DNA of 64,000 bases from Marinobacterium lacunae (GCF_000705555.1 NZ_JMQN01000029.1:27615-91614), one strand, 5' to 3'; counted from the stretch's first letter, positions 50,574 through 60,338 are shown. Numbers and translations are program-made. Notes: generated by a model not told the origin, from the sequence alone.

Positions 50574-53500
50574 ATGAAATTCAGCCATTTCTTTATTCAG
50601 CGTCCGATTTTTGCCGCGATGCTGTCGTTGCTGATTCTGGTAGGGGGCGCTATCTCGCTGTTCCAGCTGCCGGTTAGCGAGTACCCCGAGGTGGTGCCAC
50701 CTACGGTAGTGGTGACCGCCAATTATCCCGGGGCCAACCCCGATGTCATTGCACAGACTGTCGCGGCACCGCTCGAGCAGGAGATGAACGGCATCGAAAA
50801 TATGCTGTACATGTTCTCTCAAGCCACGACAGACGGGCGCATGACACTGACACTGACGTTTTCCCTTGGCACCGATCTTGATCGAGCCCAGGTGCAGGTA
50901 CAGAACCGTGTTGCCAGTGCTTTGCCGCGTTTGCCGGAAGATGTTCAGCGCCTTGGCGTGGTGGCGGAGAAGTCCTCGCCCAACCTGACCATGGTGGTAC
51001 ACCTGTACTCGCCAAAGGGCGATCGCGAGATCAGCTACCTGTCCAACTATGCCGATATCTATGTGAAGGACCCGTTGGCACGTTTGCCCGGGGTGGGTGA
51101 TGTGCGCCTCTTTGGCGGCGGCAAGTATTCCATGCGTCTGTGGCTGCAGCCCGATGCATTGGCCTCGCGCAATCTGACACCGGGCGATGTGGTGGCCGCG
51201 GTGCGCGCGCAGAACCAGCAGGTTGCCGCGGGCAGTTTGGGCTCCCAGCCGGTCAGTACCGACAGTCAGTTCCAGATTCTACTCAACGTAAAGGGGCGGC
51301 TCCAAAGCCCGGAAGAGTTTGGCAATATCGTGGTGCAAGTGGACACCAGCGGCGCAATCACGCGTCTGCGTGATGTGGCGCGGATTGAACTGGGCGAAGA
51401 CAGCTACTCGCTGCGTGCCATGCTCAATGGCAACACGGCCGTGGCGATCCCGATCTTTCAGCGTCCCGGCGCCAACGCCATTGAGCTGTCGAATCAGGTG
51501 CGCGCCACCATGGAGGAGCTGTCTCAGCGCTTCCCGCAAGGGGTGTCATATGAGATCGCCTACGACCCCACCGTATTTGTGCGCGGCTCTATCGAAGCGG
51601 TGATCGATACGCTGCTGGAGGCGATTGCACTGGTTGTCATCGTGGTGATTCTGTTCCTGCAGACCTGGCGTGCCTCGATCATTCCGCTGATCGCCGTGCC
51701 GGTATCCCTAATCGGCACCTTTGCCGTCATGCAGTGGCTCGGTGTATCGATCAATACGCTGTCGCTGTTCGGTTTGGTGCTGGCCATCGGTATTGTGGTG
51801 GACGATGCCATCGTTGTGGTGGAGAACGTCGAGCGCAACATCGGTAATGGCCTGTCGCCGATGGCGGCGACCAAGCAGGCGATGACTGAGGTGACAGGTC
51901 CCATTATCGCGATTGCGCTGGTGCTTTGTGCGGTATTTATTCCGACGGCGTTCATTCAGGGCCTCAGTGGACAGTTCTACAAGCAGTTTGCGCTGACCAT
52001 CACAATCTCGACACTGATCTCGGCATTCAACTCGCTGACACTGTCGCCGGCGCTCTCGGCCCTGCTGCTGCGCGGTCATGACGCCAAGCCCGACCTGCTG
52101 ACACGACTGATGAATGCGTTGTTCGGTCGCTGGCTGTTCCAGCCCTTCAACCGTTTGTTTGATCGTAGCGGTGTGCTGTATGAGAAGGTGGTCAAACGGC
52201 TGATCCGCCTTGGGCTGGTGGTCGGTATCGTCTATCTCGGTCTGCTCGGCGGCACGGTAAAACTGTTCGATGCCGTACCCGGTGGGTTTATACCGCTGCA
52301 GGATAAGCAGTATCTGGTGGCGATCGCACAGCTACCGGATGCCTCGAGTCTGGATCGTACCGAAGCGGTGGTGCGTGAGATGGAGCAGATTGCACTCGAT
52401 ACTCCGGGGGTGAGCCAGACCGTGTCGTTCCCGGGTCTGTCCGTGAACGGTTTCACCAACAGCTCAAACAGCGGCATCGTGTTTGTGACGCTGGACGACT
52501 TCGGTCAGCGCAAGGATTCGACACTGTCCGCCAATGCGATAGCAGGTCAGCTGAATGCGCGTTTTGCTGGTATCGACGAGGCGTTTGTTGCGGTATTCCC
52601 GCCGCCACCGATTCTTGGTTTGGGCACCACCGGCGGCTTCAAGTTGCAGATCGAAGATCGCGGCAGCCTCGGGTTTGACGCCTTATTCAGTAATCTGCAG
52701 AAAGTGATTGCCGAAGCAGGTAAAGATCCGGCGCTGGTGGGGCTCTATTCCAGTTTCCGCATTCAGGTACCGCAGATGGATATCGAGGTGGACCGTGAAC
52801 AGGCGATGATTCAGGGGATACCGCTGGATCAGGTGTTCGAGACACTGCAGATCTATCTGGGTTCGCTCTACGTCAACGACTTTAACCTGTTTGGCAAAAC
52901 CTATCAGGTGAATGCTCAGGCGGATGCGCATTACCGTGTCGATCCCGAGCAGGTCTTGCGGCTCAAGGTACGCAATGCGGCTGGCGACATGGTGCCGCTG
53001 GGTTCGGTGCTGACGGTGGAACCGACCATCGGGCCCGACCGTGTCATGCACTACAACGGTTATCCCAGTGCCGAACTTAACGGTAATCCGGCGCCCGGGT
53101 ACAGCTCCGATCAGGCGCGGGACGCGATTGAGCGGATACTCGGTGAACAGCTGGATGACGGTATGGCATTCGAGTGGACTGAGGTCACCTACCAGCAGAT
53201 TCTGGCTGGCAACACCATGGCCTATATCTTCCCGCTCGTGGTGCTGCTGGTGTTCATGGTGCTGGCTGCCCAGTACGAAAGCCTGACGCTGCCACTGGCG
53301 ATCATCCTGATTGTACCGATGACCATCCTCTCGGCACTGCTCGGAGTCTGGCTGACATCGGGCGATAACAACATCTTCACCCGCATCGCGTTGATTGTGC
53401 TGGTGGCTCTGGCGAGCAAAAACGCGATCCTGATGGTGGAGTTTGCCCGCGACCGGCGGCACAGCGGCGTGTCGCGTCTCGACTCCATCCTGCAGGCCTG

Positions 53501-53756
53501 CCGCCTGAGATTGCGACCAATCCTGATGACCTCCATCGCGTTTACCGCCGGTGTCGTTCCGCTGGTACTGGCAACAGGGGCTGGCGCAGAGATGCGCCAT
53601 GCGATGGGTATAGCGGTGTTCTCCGGCATGATCGGTGTCACGGTGTTCGGTCTGCTGTTCACGCCGGTGTTTTATATGGCGATGACTGCACTGGAGCGTC
53701 ACCCACGCCGTTCAATTCAGGGCGATTTGATTGAAGAGGAGGGGGCTCGTGTTTGA
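50574..53756 (+). CDS. RND-family multidrug efflux permease (HAE1 type)
   Basis: 1060 residues, full length for AcrB/MexF pumps. Starts FSHFFIQRPIFAAMLSLLIL, the family hallmark. TM4 contains the proton-relay Asp pair in GIVVDDAIVVVENVERN; TM10 has ASKNAILMVEFARD with the relay Lys. Two large periplasmic loops are present, and YPEVVPPTVVVTANYPGA and GGGKYSMRLWLQPDALA are typical. It exports hydrophobic compounds with proton influx as a trimer with the adaptor and the NodT-like channel. The substrate range cannot be read. No local regulator gene is adjacent except the convergent LysR gene at 55.2 kb. Confidence 0.94.
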   Translation: MKFSHFFIQRPIFAAMLSLLILVGGAISLFQLPVSEYPEVVPPTVVVTANYPGANPDVIAQTVAAPLEQEMNGIENMLYMFSQATTDGRMTLTLTFSLGTDLDRAQVQVQNRVASALPRLPEDVQRLGVVAEKSSPNLTMVVHLYSPKGDREISYLSNYADIYVKDPLARLPGVGDVRLFGGGKYSMRLWLQPDALASRNLTPGDVVAAVRAQNQQVAAGSLGSQPVSTDSQFQILLNVKGRLQSPEEFGNIVVQVDTSGAITRLRDVARIELGEDSYSLRAMLNGNTAVAIPIFQRPGANAIELSNQVRATMEELSQRFPQGVSYEIAYDPTVFVRGSIEAVIDTLLEAIALVVIVVILFLQTWRASIIPLIAVPVSLIGTFAVMQWLGVSINTLSLFGLVLAIGIVVDDAIVVVENVERNIGNGLSPMAATKQAMTEVTGPIIAIALVLCAVFIPTAFIQGLSGQFYKQFALTITISTLISAFNSLTLSPALSALLLRGHDAKPDLLTRLMNALFGRWLFQPFNRLFDRSGVLYEKVVKRLIRLGLVVGIVYLGLLGGTVKLFDAVPGGFIPLQDKQYLVAIAQLPDASSLDRTEAVVREMEQIALDTPGVSQTVSFPGLSVNGFTNSSNSGIVFVTLDDFGQRKDSTLSANAIAGQLNARFAGIDEAFVAVFPPPPILGLGTTGGFKLQIEDRGSLGFDALFSNLQKVIAEAGKDPALVGLYSSFRIQVPQMDIEVDREQAMIQGIPLDQVFETLQIYLGSLYVNDFNLFGKTYQVNAQADAHYRVDPEQVLRLKVRNAAGDMVPLGSVLTVEPTIGPDRVMHYNGYPSAELNGNPAPGYSSDQARDAIERILGEQLDDGMAFEWTEVTYQQILAGNTMAYIFPLVVLLVFMVLAAQYESLTLPLAIILIVPMTILSALLGVWLTSGDNNIFTRIALIVLVALASKNAILMVEFARDRRHSGVSRLDSILQACRLRLRPILMTSIAFTAGVVPLVLATGAGAEMRHAMGIAVFSGMIGVTVFGLLFTPVFYMAMTALERHPRRSIQGDLIEEEGARV

Positions 53757-55191
53757 ACGAAACGCAAAGCGTAGCGCGTTAAAAAGCTTCAGTGTCGTCG
53801 CGCTGCTTGCAGCGCTGACAGGGTGCGCAGTGAAGGCACCTCATAGTGCCTTGTCGCAACCGGGCAGCGATACCTTGAGCCGGCTGAGTTCGACCGTCAC
53901 AGAGCCCGCGGAGCAGGGCATTAATGCCCAAGCGCGCTGGTGGGAAGCGCTCAACGATGCTCAGCTCGACCGTCTCGTCGAGCTGGCGCTGAAAAACAAT
54001 CAGGATCTGACAGCCGCTGCACTGCGGCTGGATGCCCAGTTGGCCCGGTTGGATGTGGCGCGTGACCAGCGTCGTCCCCAGGGCGGTGTAGGCGCAAACC
54101 TGAATCTGTCGCGAGAGCAAACCACAGGTTCCGGGCTTGATGTGACGCGTCAGGAGAGCGTATCGCTGGGTCTGTCAGCCGATTGGCAGCTCGATCTGTT
54201 CGGACGCATCCGTGCGGCCATCGCCCAGGCGCAGGCGCAGATGGCCTATCAGCAGCATAGCCATGAAGCGGTGATGGCTGAGGTGGTGAGTGGCGTTGTC
54301 AAAACCTATACCCAGTTGTCCGGGACACAGCGTCAGTTGGGTGTGCTTGAGCAACAGTTGAACTCCCTTCAGGAGTCTGTCGGGACGTTGAGGGTCCGAT
54401 ATGAAGAGGGCGTTGCGACACCGCTGGAACTGTACCGTGCCCAGGCCCTTCAGCACGAGTATCTGGCAAGACGACCACTTCTGGAAGAAGCCGCGGCCGG
54501 TTATCGGGAAACGCTGGCCACCCTCGTCGGTGTAACCTCGGATCAGCTGCCGCAGCCGGTTATGCGTATGGCACTGCCGGCGACAGATTCTCTGGTACCT
54601 GCTTTCCATGATCCGGCACACGCCTTGATGCGTTCACCCGACCTGCTTAAGGCTCAGGCGCGTGTGGAGGAGGCGATGGCATTGTCGGATGGGGCCAAGG
54701 CCGCGCTCTATCCCGATATCAGTGTATCGGGTGTCATTGGCTGGCTCAGTGCCTCCAGCCTTGATCTGGGGGATACGCGTGAGCAGCTGGGTGTTGCGCC
54801 GCATCTGCAATGGTCGTTGTTGAATCTGTCGGCACTAAGGGCGGGCCTGAGCGCGGCGCAGCTTGAAGAGCAGGCTGTACTGGCCGAGTACGAAAAGACA
54901 CTTCTCATTGTGTTGAATCGTGCAGATCGTTCGATTCAGACCTGGGCTGCCAGAACTCAGCGTCTGGATCAGATTGGCCGTCGGCATCAGTTTGCCCGGC
55001 AGGCGTTCGAGCAGGCACGGGCCCGATACGAAGAAGGTGAGCTGCCCTACATTGAATACCTTGATGCCCAGCGGGATCTGCTTGAATCGGAAGATGCGCT
55101 GGTGGGTGTGCAGACCGATTGGCTAAATGCTTATGCCGACGTTTATGGGGCGTTTCCCGGCAGTTGGGTGGAGTTCTTGATGCAGTCGTGA
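53749..55191 (+). CDS. NodT-family outer-membrane efflux lipoprotein
   Basis: 480 residues from GTG 53749, chosen because a strong AGGAGGGGG lies ~7 nt upstream; this gives an 8-bp overlap with the pump gene. The lipobox is LLAALTGC (Cys26). The TolC-like duplicated coiled-coil/barrel repeats follow: RWWEALNDAQLDRLVELALKN, then DLTAAALRLDAQLARLDVAR, and in the second half ARARYEEGELPYIEYLDAQR. It is the outer-membrane channel for the preceding pump. Confidence 0.92.
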   Translation: MFERNAKRSALKSFSVVALLAALTGCAVKAPHSALSQPGSDTLSRLSSTVTEPAEQGINAQARWWEALNDAQLDRLVELALKNNQDLTAAALRLDAQLARLDVARDQRRPQGGVGANLNLSREQTTGSGLDVTRQESVSLGLSADWQLDLFGRIRAAIAQAQAQMAYQQHSHEAVMAEVVSGVVKTYTQLSGTQRQLGVLEQQLNSLQESVGTLRVRYEEGVATPLELYRAQALQHEYLARRPLLEEAAAGYRETLATLVGVTSDQLPQPVMRMALPATDSLVPAFHDPAHALMRSPDLLKAQARVEEAMALSDGAKAALYPDISVSGVIGWLSASSLDLGDTREQLGVAPHLQWSLLNLSALRAGLSAAQLEEQAVLAEYEKTLLIVLNRADRSIQTWAARTQRLDQIGRRHQFARQAFEQARARYEEGELPYIEYLDAQRDLLESEDALVGVQTDWLNAYADVYGAFPGSWVEFLMQS

Positions 55192-55214
55192 AGTGGTTGT
55201 TGTTCCCGCTGTTT

Positions 55215-55239
55215 AGCCCACCATTAGGTGGGCTTTTTT
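55215..55239. terminator. Terminator after the RND operon
   Basis: AGCCCACC/GGTGGGCT stem (55215-55222, 55227-55234) with loop ATTA followed by a T run. It lies between the convergent efflux and LysR genes. Confidence 0.88.
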
Positions 55240-56164
55240 ATAAGCTGCGGGTCCACTCATCCAGGCTTAGGGTTCTGTCATCGTGCGCGTGTTCCATCAA
55301 GTGATCGATGAACAGTCGGGTCTTGGCCGGCAGGTAGTAGCGGGACGAGTAATAGATCAGCACTTGTATGGGGTCTGGCTCGTAGGCAGGAAGTATGCGC
55401 TTGATATTGCCGGTTTCCTTGAGCGTCTGAGCATGACCGGCACCGATCATGGCGATCCCCAGGTCCATCTCGACCGCCCTCATGCCTGCTGAGAGATCAT
55501 TCACAATCAGGTTGCCTTGCGGCTCAACCTGAAAATGCTCGCCATCAATCTTGAAAGTCCAGGGCTTTACCCGTCCGGTCGTAGAAGAGCGAAAGGCGAT
55601 GCAGTTGTGCTGCGACAGCTCTTCAGGCGTGCTGGGGGCGCCGTGGCGTTCGATATAGCCTTCGCTGGCTACGAGTAGGGGCTGAAGCCGGTAAAATTCG
55701 CGCGCTATTACCGTGCTGTCAGGGCTCAGCATAACGCCTATGCCGACGTCGGCGCCCTCTTTGACCAAGTCACCCAGTCGATCTTCAAAGCTCAGATCCA
55801 GCTGTATATCGGGATACTTTTCGATGAATGAGGGGAGCAGCGGCAGCACGACTGAACGACCGAACGTTTCAGGCAGGTTAACCCTGAGTCGGCCCCGCGG
55901 AGATCGCTGCTTGTCGGTGCTCAGCCGGATCTGGTCCTCGAGTTGCTCGACCAATGGCCCGGTGCGTTTGTGCAGGTCGTGGCCGTCTTCCGTCAGCGTT
56001 AACGAATGTGTGGTGCGATGGAACAGACGTAACTCAAGGCTTTTCTCGAGTTGGGCAACCGACTTGCTGACGGCTGCCGACGAGACGCCTAGCTGCCGGG
56101 CTGCCGCTGAGAAGTTGCCGTTCTTGACCACCGCGAGAAAGGTTTGCAGCTGGTTTGGAATCAT
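55238..56164 (-). CDS. LysR-family transcriptional regulator
   Basis: 308 residues with an N-terminal LysR winged helix (LQTFLAVVKNGNFSAAARQL, SSAAVSKSVAQLEKSLELRL, LTEDG) and a C-terminal two-lobe effector domain (~90-300: RGRLRVNLPETFGRSVVLPL, EGADVGIGV). It is of the CrgA-like short-inducer subgroup by these motifs. It is convergent with the RND operon and lies downstream of gbcA on the same strand but beyond a terminator, so its target is uncertain: efflux pump, gbc genes or itself. Confidence 0.9.
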   Translation of the reverse strand: MIPNQLQTFLAVVKNGNFSAAARQLGVSSAAVSKSVAQLEKSLELRLFHRTTHSLTLTEDGHDLHKRTGPLVEQLEDQIRLSTDKQRSPRGRLRVNLPETFGRSVVLPLLPSFIEKYPDIQLDLSFEDRLGDLVKEGADVGIGVMLSPDSTVIAREFYRLQPLLVASEGYIERHGAPSTPEELSQHNCIAFRSSTTGRVKPWTFKIDGEHFQVEPQGNLIVNDLSAGMRAVEMDLGIAMIGAGHAQTLKETGNIKRILPAYEPDPIQVLIYYSSRYYLPAKTRLFIDHLMEHAHDDRTLSLDEWTRSL

Positions 56165-56314
56165 GGATCGACTACAGCCCCGATATCTTCAGTGTTGTCC
56201 ATCGACGCAGCGCATAAGGCTCGCCGTTAACCGAATCGATATTTTAACGCAGACAACTGCTCACCCGGCGAAAATTTTCAGGCGTTTGTGTCTGTAGAGG
56301 GCTTTTCCAAATGA

Positions 56315-56340
56315 AAAAGGCCGCCTCACGGCGGCCTTTT
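56315..56340. terminator. Terminator after gbcA
   Basis: Perfect 11-bp stem AAAAGGCCGCC / GGCGGCCTTTT with loop TCAC, 15 bp downstream of the gbcA stop codon on the minus strand. Confidence 0.9.
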
Positions 56341-56354
56341 AAGGTGTGTGGCTA

Positions 56355-57617
56355 TTAACCCAAGTTCTTGAGGACGGTATCGGTGTACCAGTCCAGGAAG
56401 TTGATAACACCGAACTCGTAAGTCTTGGAGTAGGGGCCCGGCTCGTATCCGACGGAGTTGATACCGAGTTGGTTCTCTTCTCCGAGGCGGCGGTCCTGAT
56501 CGTTGGTGGCATCCCATACCTGACGCAGACGTTCAGGGTTGTAATCCACGCCTTCGACGGCATCCTTGTGCACGAACCACTTGGTGGTCACCAGTGACTC
56601 CTGAGCGGAGATCGGCAGAACACGGAACACGATGAAGTGGTCGCTCTGCATGTGGTTCCAGGAGTTCGGCAGGTGAAGAATACGCATGGAACCGAGGTGA
56701 CGGTTCTTGATCCGGCCCAGCAGCTTGCTGCAGCCTTCCTGACCGTCGATGGTCATCACCTGAGTGCCTTCCTTCAGCGGCATACGCACGATACGGTTGC
56801 GTACGCCGAAGCTCTTGTGCTCGTGGGGGATGCCTTCGGCCTCCCACTCGGCGGCCTGACGGGCGTAGTAGTCAAGGAATGACTGCGGCGCACGCGGGTC
56901 GTTGGTGTCGTCCCACTCCAGCAGCGTGTTGAGCAGTTCAGGATGGCTGCCTTCGCAGTGGTAGCACTCGCGGTTGTTCTCGATGACCAGCTTCCAGTTG
57001 GCCTTTTCGTACATGTTGGATTCAACGGCGAGCTTGGTGTTCTCGACATCGTACGGCTCCATGTACTCGTCCAGTGTCGCCAGGAATGCGTCGAAATCCC
57101 CTTCGGGTTCCTGTTTGCCCAGGCTGACGAAGATGAAGCCGCCGCCCACCTTGCAGTGAGTCTTCTTGAGGCCGTGCTTCTGTTTGTCGAACTCGTCACC
57201 CATCTCGGTACCGGCGAAGAGCAGGTTGCCCTTGGTATCGTAAGTCCACTGGTGGTAGGGGCAGACCAAGTTGGCCACCTTGCCACGGTGTTCGGAGCAG
57301 ATACGCGAGCCACGGTGACGGCAGCTGTTGTGGTAAGCGTTGATGCTGCCATCGGCACCGCGCACGATCAGTACAGGGTTCTGGCCGATATCAACAGTGA
57401 AGTAGTCGCCCTTGGTGGGGATCTCGCTGGTCATGCCAACGAAGAGCCACTCTTTCTGGAAGACCTCCTCCATATCAATACGAAACATATGCGGGTCGTT
57501 ATAGAGCGGTTGCGGCAGGGAGTAGTCGCGGCGACGCTCTTTCAGCAATCCGTTCATCTCCTCACGGGCCTGATCAAGGCTGGCGTAGCTGAGGTTTAGC
57601 AGATCGTTCTGTGTCAT
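56355..57617 (-). CDS. gbcA: Glycine betaine monooxygenase, oxygenase subunit
   Basis: 420-residue Rieske-type ring-hydroxylating-oxygenase homologue. Rieske [2Fe-2S] ligands Cys99/His101 (SCRHRGSRIC) and Cys119/His122 (CPYHQW), with the 17-residue spacing normal for the family. The mononuclear iron site is ENNRECYHCEGSHPEL with His220 and His225. Length, the N-terminal LPQPLYNDPHMFRIDMEEVF segment and the divergent reductase gene match Pseudomonas GbcA, which oxidatively demethylates glycine betaine to dimethylglycine and formaldehyde. A GTCGCGAAT element lies 146 bp upstream of its start, the candidate GbdR site. Confidence 0.93.
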   Translation of the reverse strand: MTQNDLLNLSYASLDQAREEMNGLLKERRRDYSLPQPLYNDPHMFRIDMEEVFQKEWLFVGMTSEIPTKGDYFTVDIGQNPVLIVRGADGSINAYHNSCRHRGSRICSEHRGKVANLVCPYHQWTYDTKGNLLFAGTEMGDEFDKQKHGLKKTHCKVGGGFIFVSLGKQEPEGDFDAFLATLDEYMEPYDVENTKLAVESNMYEKANWKLVIENNRECYHCEGSHPELLNTLLEWDDTNDPRAPQSFLDYYARQAAEWEAEGIPHEHKSFGVRNRIVRMPLKEGTQVMTIDGQEGCSKLLGRIKNRHLGSMRILHLPNSWNHMQSDHFIVFRVLPISAQESLVTTKWFVHKDAVEGVDYNPERLRQVWDATNDQDRRLGEENQLGINSVGYEPGPYSKTYEFGVINFLDWYTDTVLKNLG

Positions 57618-57933
57618 CGGTTTATCTCAAAAAGATGTGGGTTTTACGCCCTGACAGGGCTGCGTTCCGTACCGACCCGGTACCCCTGAACGGCCTCCTG
57701 GATGATGCCGGGGTGGTGTCTTGGAGCTAATCCTGCCTTCACGTGGGGTTATCGATTTTTCTATTCGCGACATGGACCGATTCTGTTTAAGACCAAGGGG
57801 GGTAAAAAAGGTAAAAAACGGTGTTTTTAAGACAATTTCGCGTCGCGAATAAGTAAGTGGCGACGGGGGCTTGAACTGACAATGCGCCTTAACAAGATCC
57901 ATAACCCAACACCCGTATTTGGACGTGCCAGCC
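57618..57933. promoter_or_regulatory. Divergent gbcA/gbcB control region
   Basis: No gene. GTCGCGAAT occurs toward gbcA at 57771-57763 (minus strand, within CATGTCGCGAATAG) and toward gbcB at 57842-57850 (within GCGTCGCGAAT). The gbcB copy is part of an inverted repeat GTCGC-N13-GCGAC (57842-57846, 57860-57864). Both are candidate sites for the GbdR-type activator. Confidence 0.6.
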
Positions 57934-59061
57934 ATGAACAACCAGAGCATTTCAATCGTCAACAACGACGCATTCGTTCCGGTGACAACCCAGACCTGGA
58001 GCAACGGCCGTCATGTCGTTCGTTGCGTCAAGGCGATTCAGGAAACCTGGGATGTGCGGACCTACTGTTTCATGGCCGAGCAACCGGTCATGTTCTTCTT
58101 CAAACCGGGACAGTTCGTGACGCTGGAGCTGGAGATCGACGGCGAGCCGATTTTCCGTTCCTATACTATATCGAGCTCACCTTCGGTGCCGTACAGCTTC
58201 TCGATCACCGTCAAGCGGGTGCCGGGCGGTCTGGTATCAAACTGGCTGCACGACAATATGGAAGAGGGGATGGAGCTGGCCGTACACGGCCCGGTTGGTG
58301 TATTCAACAGCATCGATTTCCCGGCGAAGAAGGTGCTGTTTCTCTCCGGTGGTGTGGGTATCACGCCGGTAATGTCGATGGCGCGTTGGTCATTCGACAC
58401 CAATGCCGATGTGGATATGGTATTCGTACACAGCGCACGCACCCCGCGTGACCTGATTTTCCAGCGGGAGCTGGAAACCATGTCGTCCCGAATTTCCAAC
58501 TTCCATTTGCACCTGATCTGCGAGCGTATCGAGTCCGGCCAGTCATGGTCCGGTTACCGCGGCTATCTGGATATCGCGAAGATGCAGATGATTGCGCCTG
58601 ACTTTATGGAGCGCGAAGTGTTCTGCTGTGGACCGACCCCGTACATGAAGGCGGTGAAGCATCTGCTTGAGCAGGCCGGTTTCGATATGAGCCGCTACCA
58701 CGAGGAGTCCTTCGGTGCCACGCCTGAGCCGATCGAGGAGCAGGCAGTACAAGATGCCGAGAGTGCAGCAGAAGAAGCCGAAGCGCTGTTGCCGAGCGAT
58801 CTGTTCCAGGTTTCCTTTGCCAAAACCGGCAAGAGCGCCCAGATCGCGCCGGGAGAAACCGTGCACGCAGCGGCTGCCAAGGTGGGGCTGCATATACCCA
58901 AGGCCTGTGGTATGGGCATCTGCGGCACCTGCAAGGTGAGGCGTATCGAAGGCGAGGTCGAGATGTCTCACAACGGCGGTATTACCGATGAGGATGTGGC
59001 AGAAGGCTACATTCTGACCTGCTGCAGTATCCCCCAGGGTGATGTGGTGGTGGAGTACTGA
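57934..59061 (+). CDS. gbcB: Glycine betaine monooxygenase, reductase subunit
   Basis: 375 residues from ATG 57934. Ferredoxin-NADP reductase-like FAD domain (~25-125: FKPGQFVTLELEIDGEPIFR, RSYTISSSPS), NAD(P)H domain (~128-235: LFLSGGVGITPVMSM, VFCCGPTPYM), linker, and a plant-type [2Fe-2S] domain at the C-terminus (CGMGICGTCKVRRIEGEVEM, then ILTCC). This FAD-NAD-Fe2S order is that of GbcB and hybrid-cluster-protein reductases; the divergent gbcA gene settles the choice. It passes electrons from NAD(P)H to the Rieske centre of GbcA. The ribosome site is weak. Confidence 0.92.
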   Translation: MNNQSISIVNNDAFVPVTTQTWSNGRHVVRCVKAIQETWDVRTYCFMAEQPVMFFFKPGQFVTLELEIDGEPIFRSYTISSSPSVPYSFSITVKRVPGGLVSNWLHDNMEEGMELAVHGPVGVFNSIDFPAKKVLFLSGGVGITPVMSMARWSFDTNADVDMVFVHSARTPRDLIFQRELETMSSRISNFHLHLICERIESGQSWSGYRGYLDIAKMQMIAPDFMEREVFCCGPTPYMKAVKHLLEQAGFDMSRYHEESFGATPEPIEEQAVQDAESAAEEAEALLPSDLFQVSFAKTGKSAQIAPGETVHAAAAKVGLHIPKACGMGICGTCKVRRIEGEVEMSHNGGITDEDVAEGYILTCCSIPQGDVVVEY

Positions 59062-59085
59062 TTACATCGACTCCGGGGTGAAACA

Positions 59086-59116
59086 AAAAGGCCGATCCTG
59101 ACGGGATCGGCCTTTT
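59086..59116. terminator. Bidirectional terminator between gbcB and choV
   Basis: 13-bp perfect stem AAAAGGCCGATCC / GGATCGGCCTTTT with loop TGACG between convergent genes. Confidence 0.9.
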
Positions 59117-59134
59117 GACGTTCAGGCGCGGCGT

Positions 59135-60337
59135 TTACGCGGCGTCGCTGGTTGTTTCCTGGGTAAAGTGCTTGCCCAGCAGTGCGTGGTAGAAGTCGCG
59201 GTCTGAGAGCATGCCGACCAGTTGCCCGCCTTCGCACAGCAGCACCGGTAGTCCGCTGCGGTAACGCAGCTCGATAGCGGCGCGCATCGATACGTCGGGG
59301 CTGGTGATCACCAGGTTATTTTCGCTGACCTGCTCAATCGGCTGCCCCTCCTGCCAATCAAGGAGGTTAAGCGGCGCATTCGCGCGAGAGGCCGCCACCG
59401 GCTTGCCACCCTCGATCCGCACGTGGCAGTTCTCGTGCTTGTTAAGCTGCAAGTTGTCGCCTGTTACGTCCAAAGCGGTGATAGCGGTCATCAGGGATCG
59501 ACCGCGCAACACGTTGAGTGGATTCGTGTGGGCGACAAAATCTTCCACATAGGCGGTACTTGGATTGAGCACAATTTCTTCCGGCTTTCCATGTTGGATG
59601 ATCTTCGCCGACTCCATGATCGCGATATGGCTGCCAATCTTCAGTGCTTCGTCCAGATCGTGGCTGACAAACAGAATCGTCTTGTTAAGACGCTCCTGAA
59701 GCTCGATCAGCTCATCCTGCAGCTGCGTGCGAATCAGCGGGTCGAGTGCGGAGAAGGGCTCGTCCATCAGCAGGATATCACTGTCCATGGCGAAGGCGCG
59801 GGCAAGGCCGACGCGCTGCTGCATGCCGCCTGAGAGTTCGTGCGGCAGTTTGTCGTGCCACTCGGCCAGACCGACCATCTCAAGCTTTTCCATGGCGCGT
59901 CGACGGCGCTCTTTCTTGCCCACGTTCTGCATTTCGAGGCCGAAGGCGACGTTGTCGACCACATCAAGCCAAGGCATCAGGGCGAACTTCTGGAACACCA
60001 TGGATATGCGCGTGCTGCGCAGGTGGCGCAGGGTGAGGGCGTCGCACTGGGCAAGATCCACCATCCGCTCGCCATCCTGCACCTCCAGAGTGCCGCGGGA
60101 TACGGGATTCAACCCGTTGACCGCGCGCAGCAGGCTGGATTTGCCTGAGCCTGAGAGGCCCATCAGCACACAGATTTCGCCCTGTTTAACGCTAAGGCTT
60201 GCGTTCTGTACGCCGACCACGTCGCCTGTGCGGTCGATGATCTCTTGACGGGAGAGCCCGGCGTCCATCAGTTCTAGCGCGCGGGCCGGATTCTTGCCGA
60301 ACACCACATCCAGGTTCTTAATATCGACGGCTGCCAT
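59135..60337 (-). CDS. choV: Choline ABC transporter ATP-binding subunit
   Basis: 400 residues, ProV/OpuAA class. Walker A GLSGSGKSSLLRAV, signature LSGGMQQR, Walker B ILLMDEPFSALD, and an N-terminal extension (ALELMDAGLSRQEIIDRTGD) typical of glycine betaine/choline systems. A C-terminal CBS-like region (~285-395: NNLVITSPDVSMRAAIELRY, GGQLVGMLSDRDFYHAL) may sense ionic or nucleotide state. It energises uptake through ChoW. AGGAGG sits before ATG 60337; it starts just 1 bp after choW. Confidence 0.92.
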   Translation of the reverse strand: MAAVDIKNLDVVFGKNPARALELMDAGLSRQEIIDRTGDVVGVQNASLSVKQGEICVLMGLSGSGKSSLLRAVNGLNPVSRGTLEVQDGERMVDLAQCDALTLRHLRSTRISMVFQKFALMPWLDVVDNVAFGLEMQNVGKKERRRRAMEKLEMVGLAEWHDKLPHELSGGMQQRVGLARAFAMDSDILLMDEPFSALDPLIRTQLQDELIELQERLNKTILFVSHDLDEALKIGSHIAIMESAKIIQHGKPEEIVLNPSTAYVEDFVAHTNPLNVLRGRSLMTAITALDVTGDNLQLNKHENCHVRIEGGKPVAASRANAPLNLLDWQEGQPIEQVSENNLVITSPDVSMRAAIELRYRSGLPVLLCEGGQLVGMLSDRDFYHALLGKHFTQETTSDAA

Positions 60338-60338
60338 C

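Noticed and set aside
52683..53702. Minus-strand 339-codon frame opposite the RND pump gene
   Set aside because: Gln/His-rich, no recognisable domain, lies wholly inside the pump gene.
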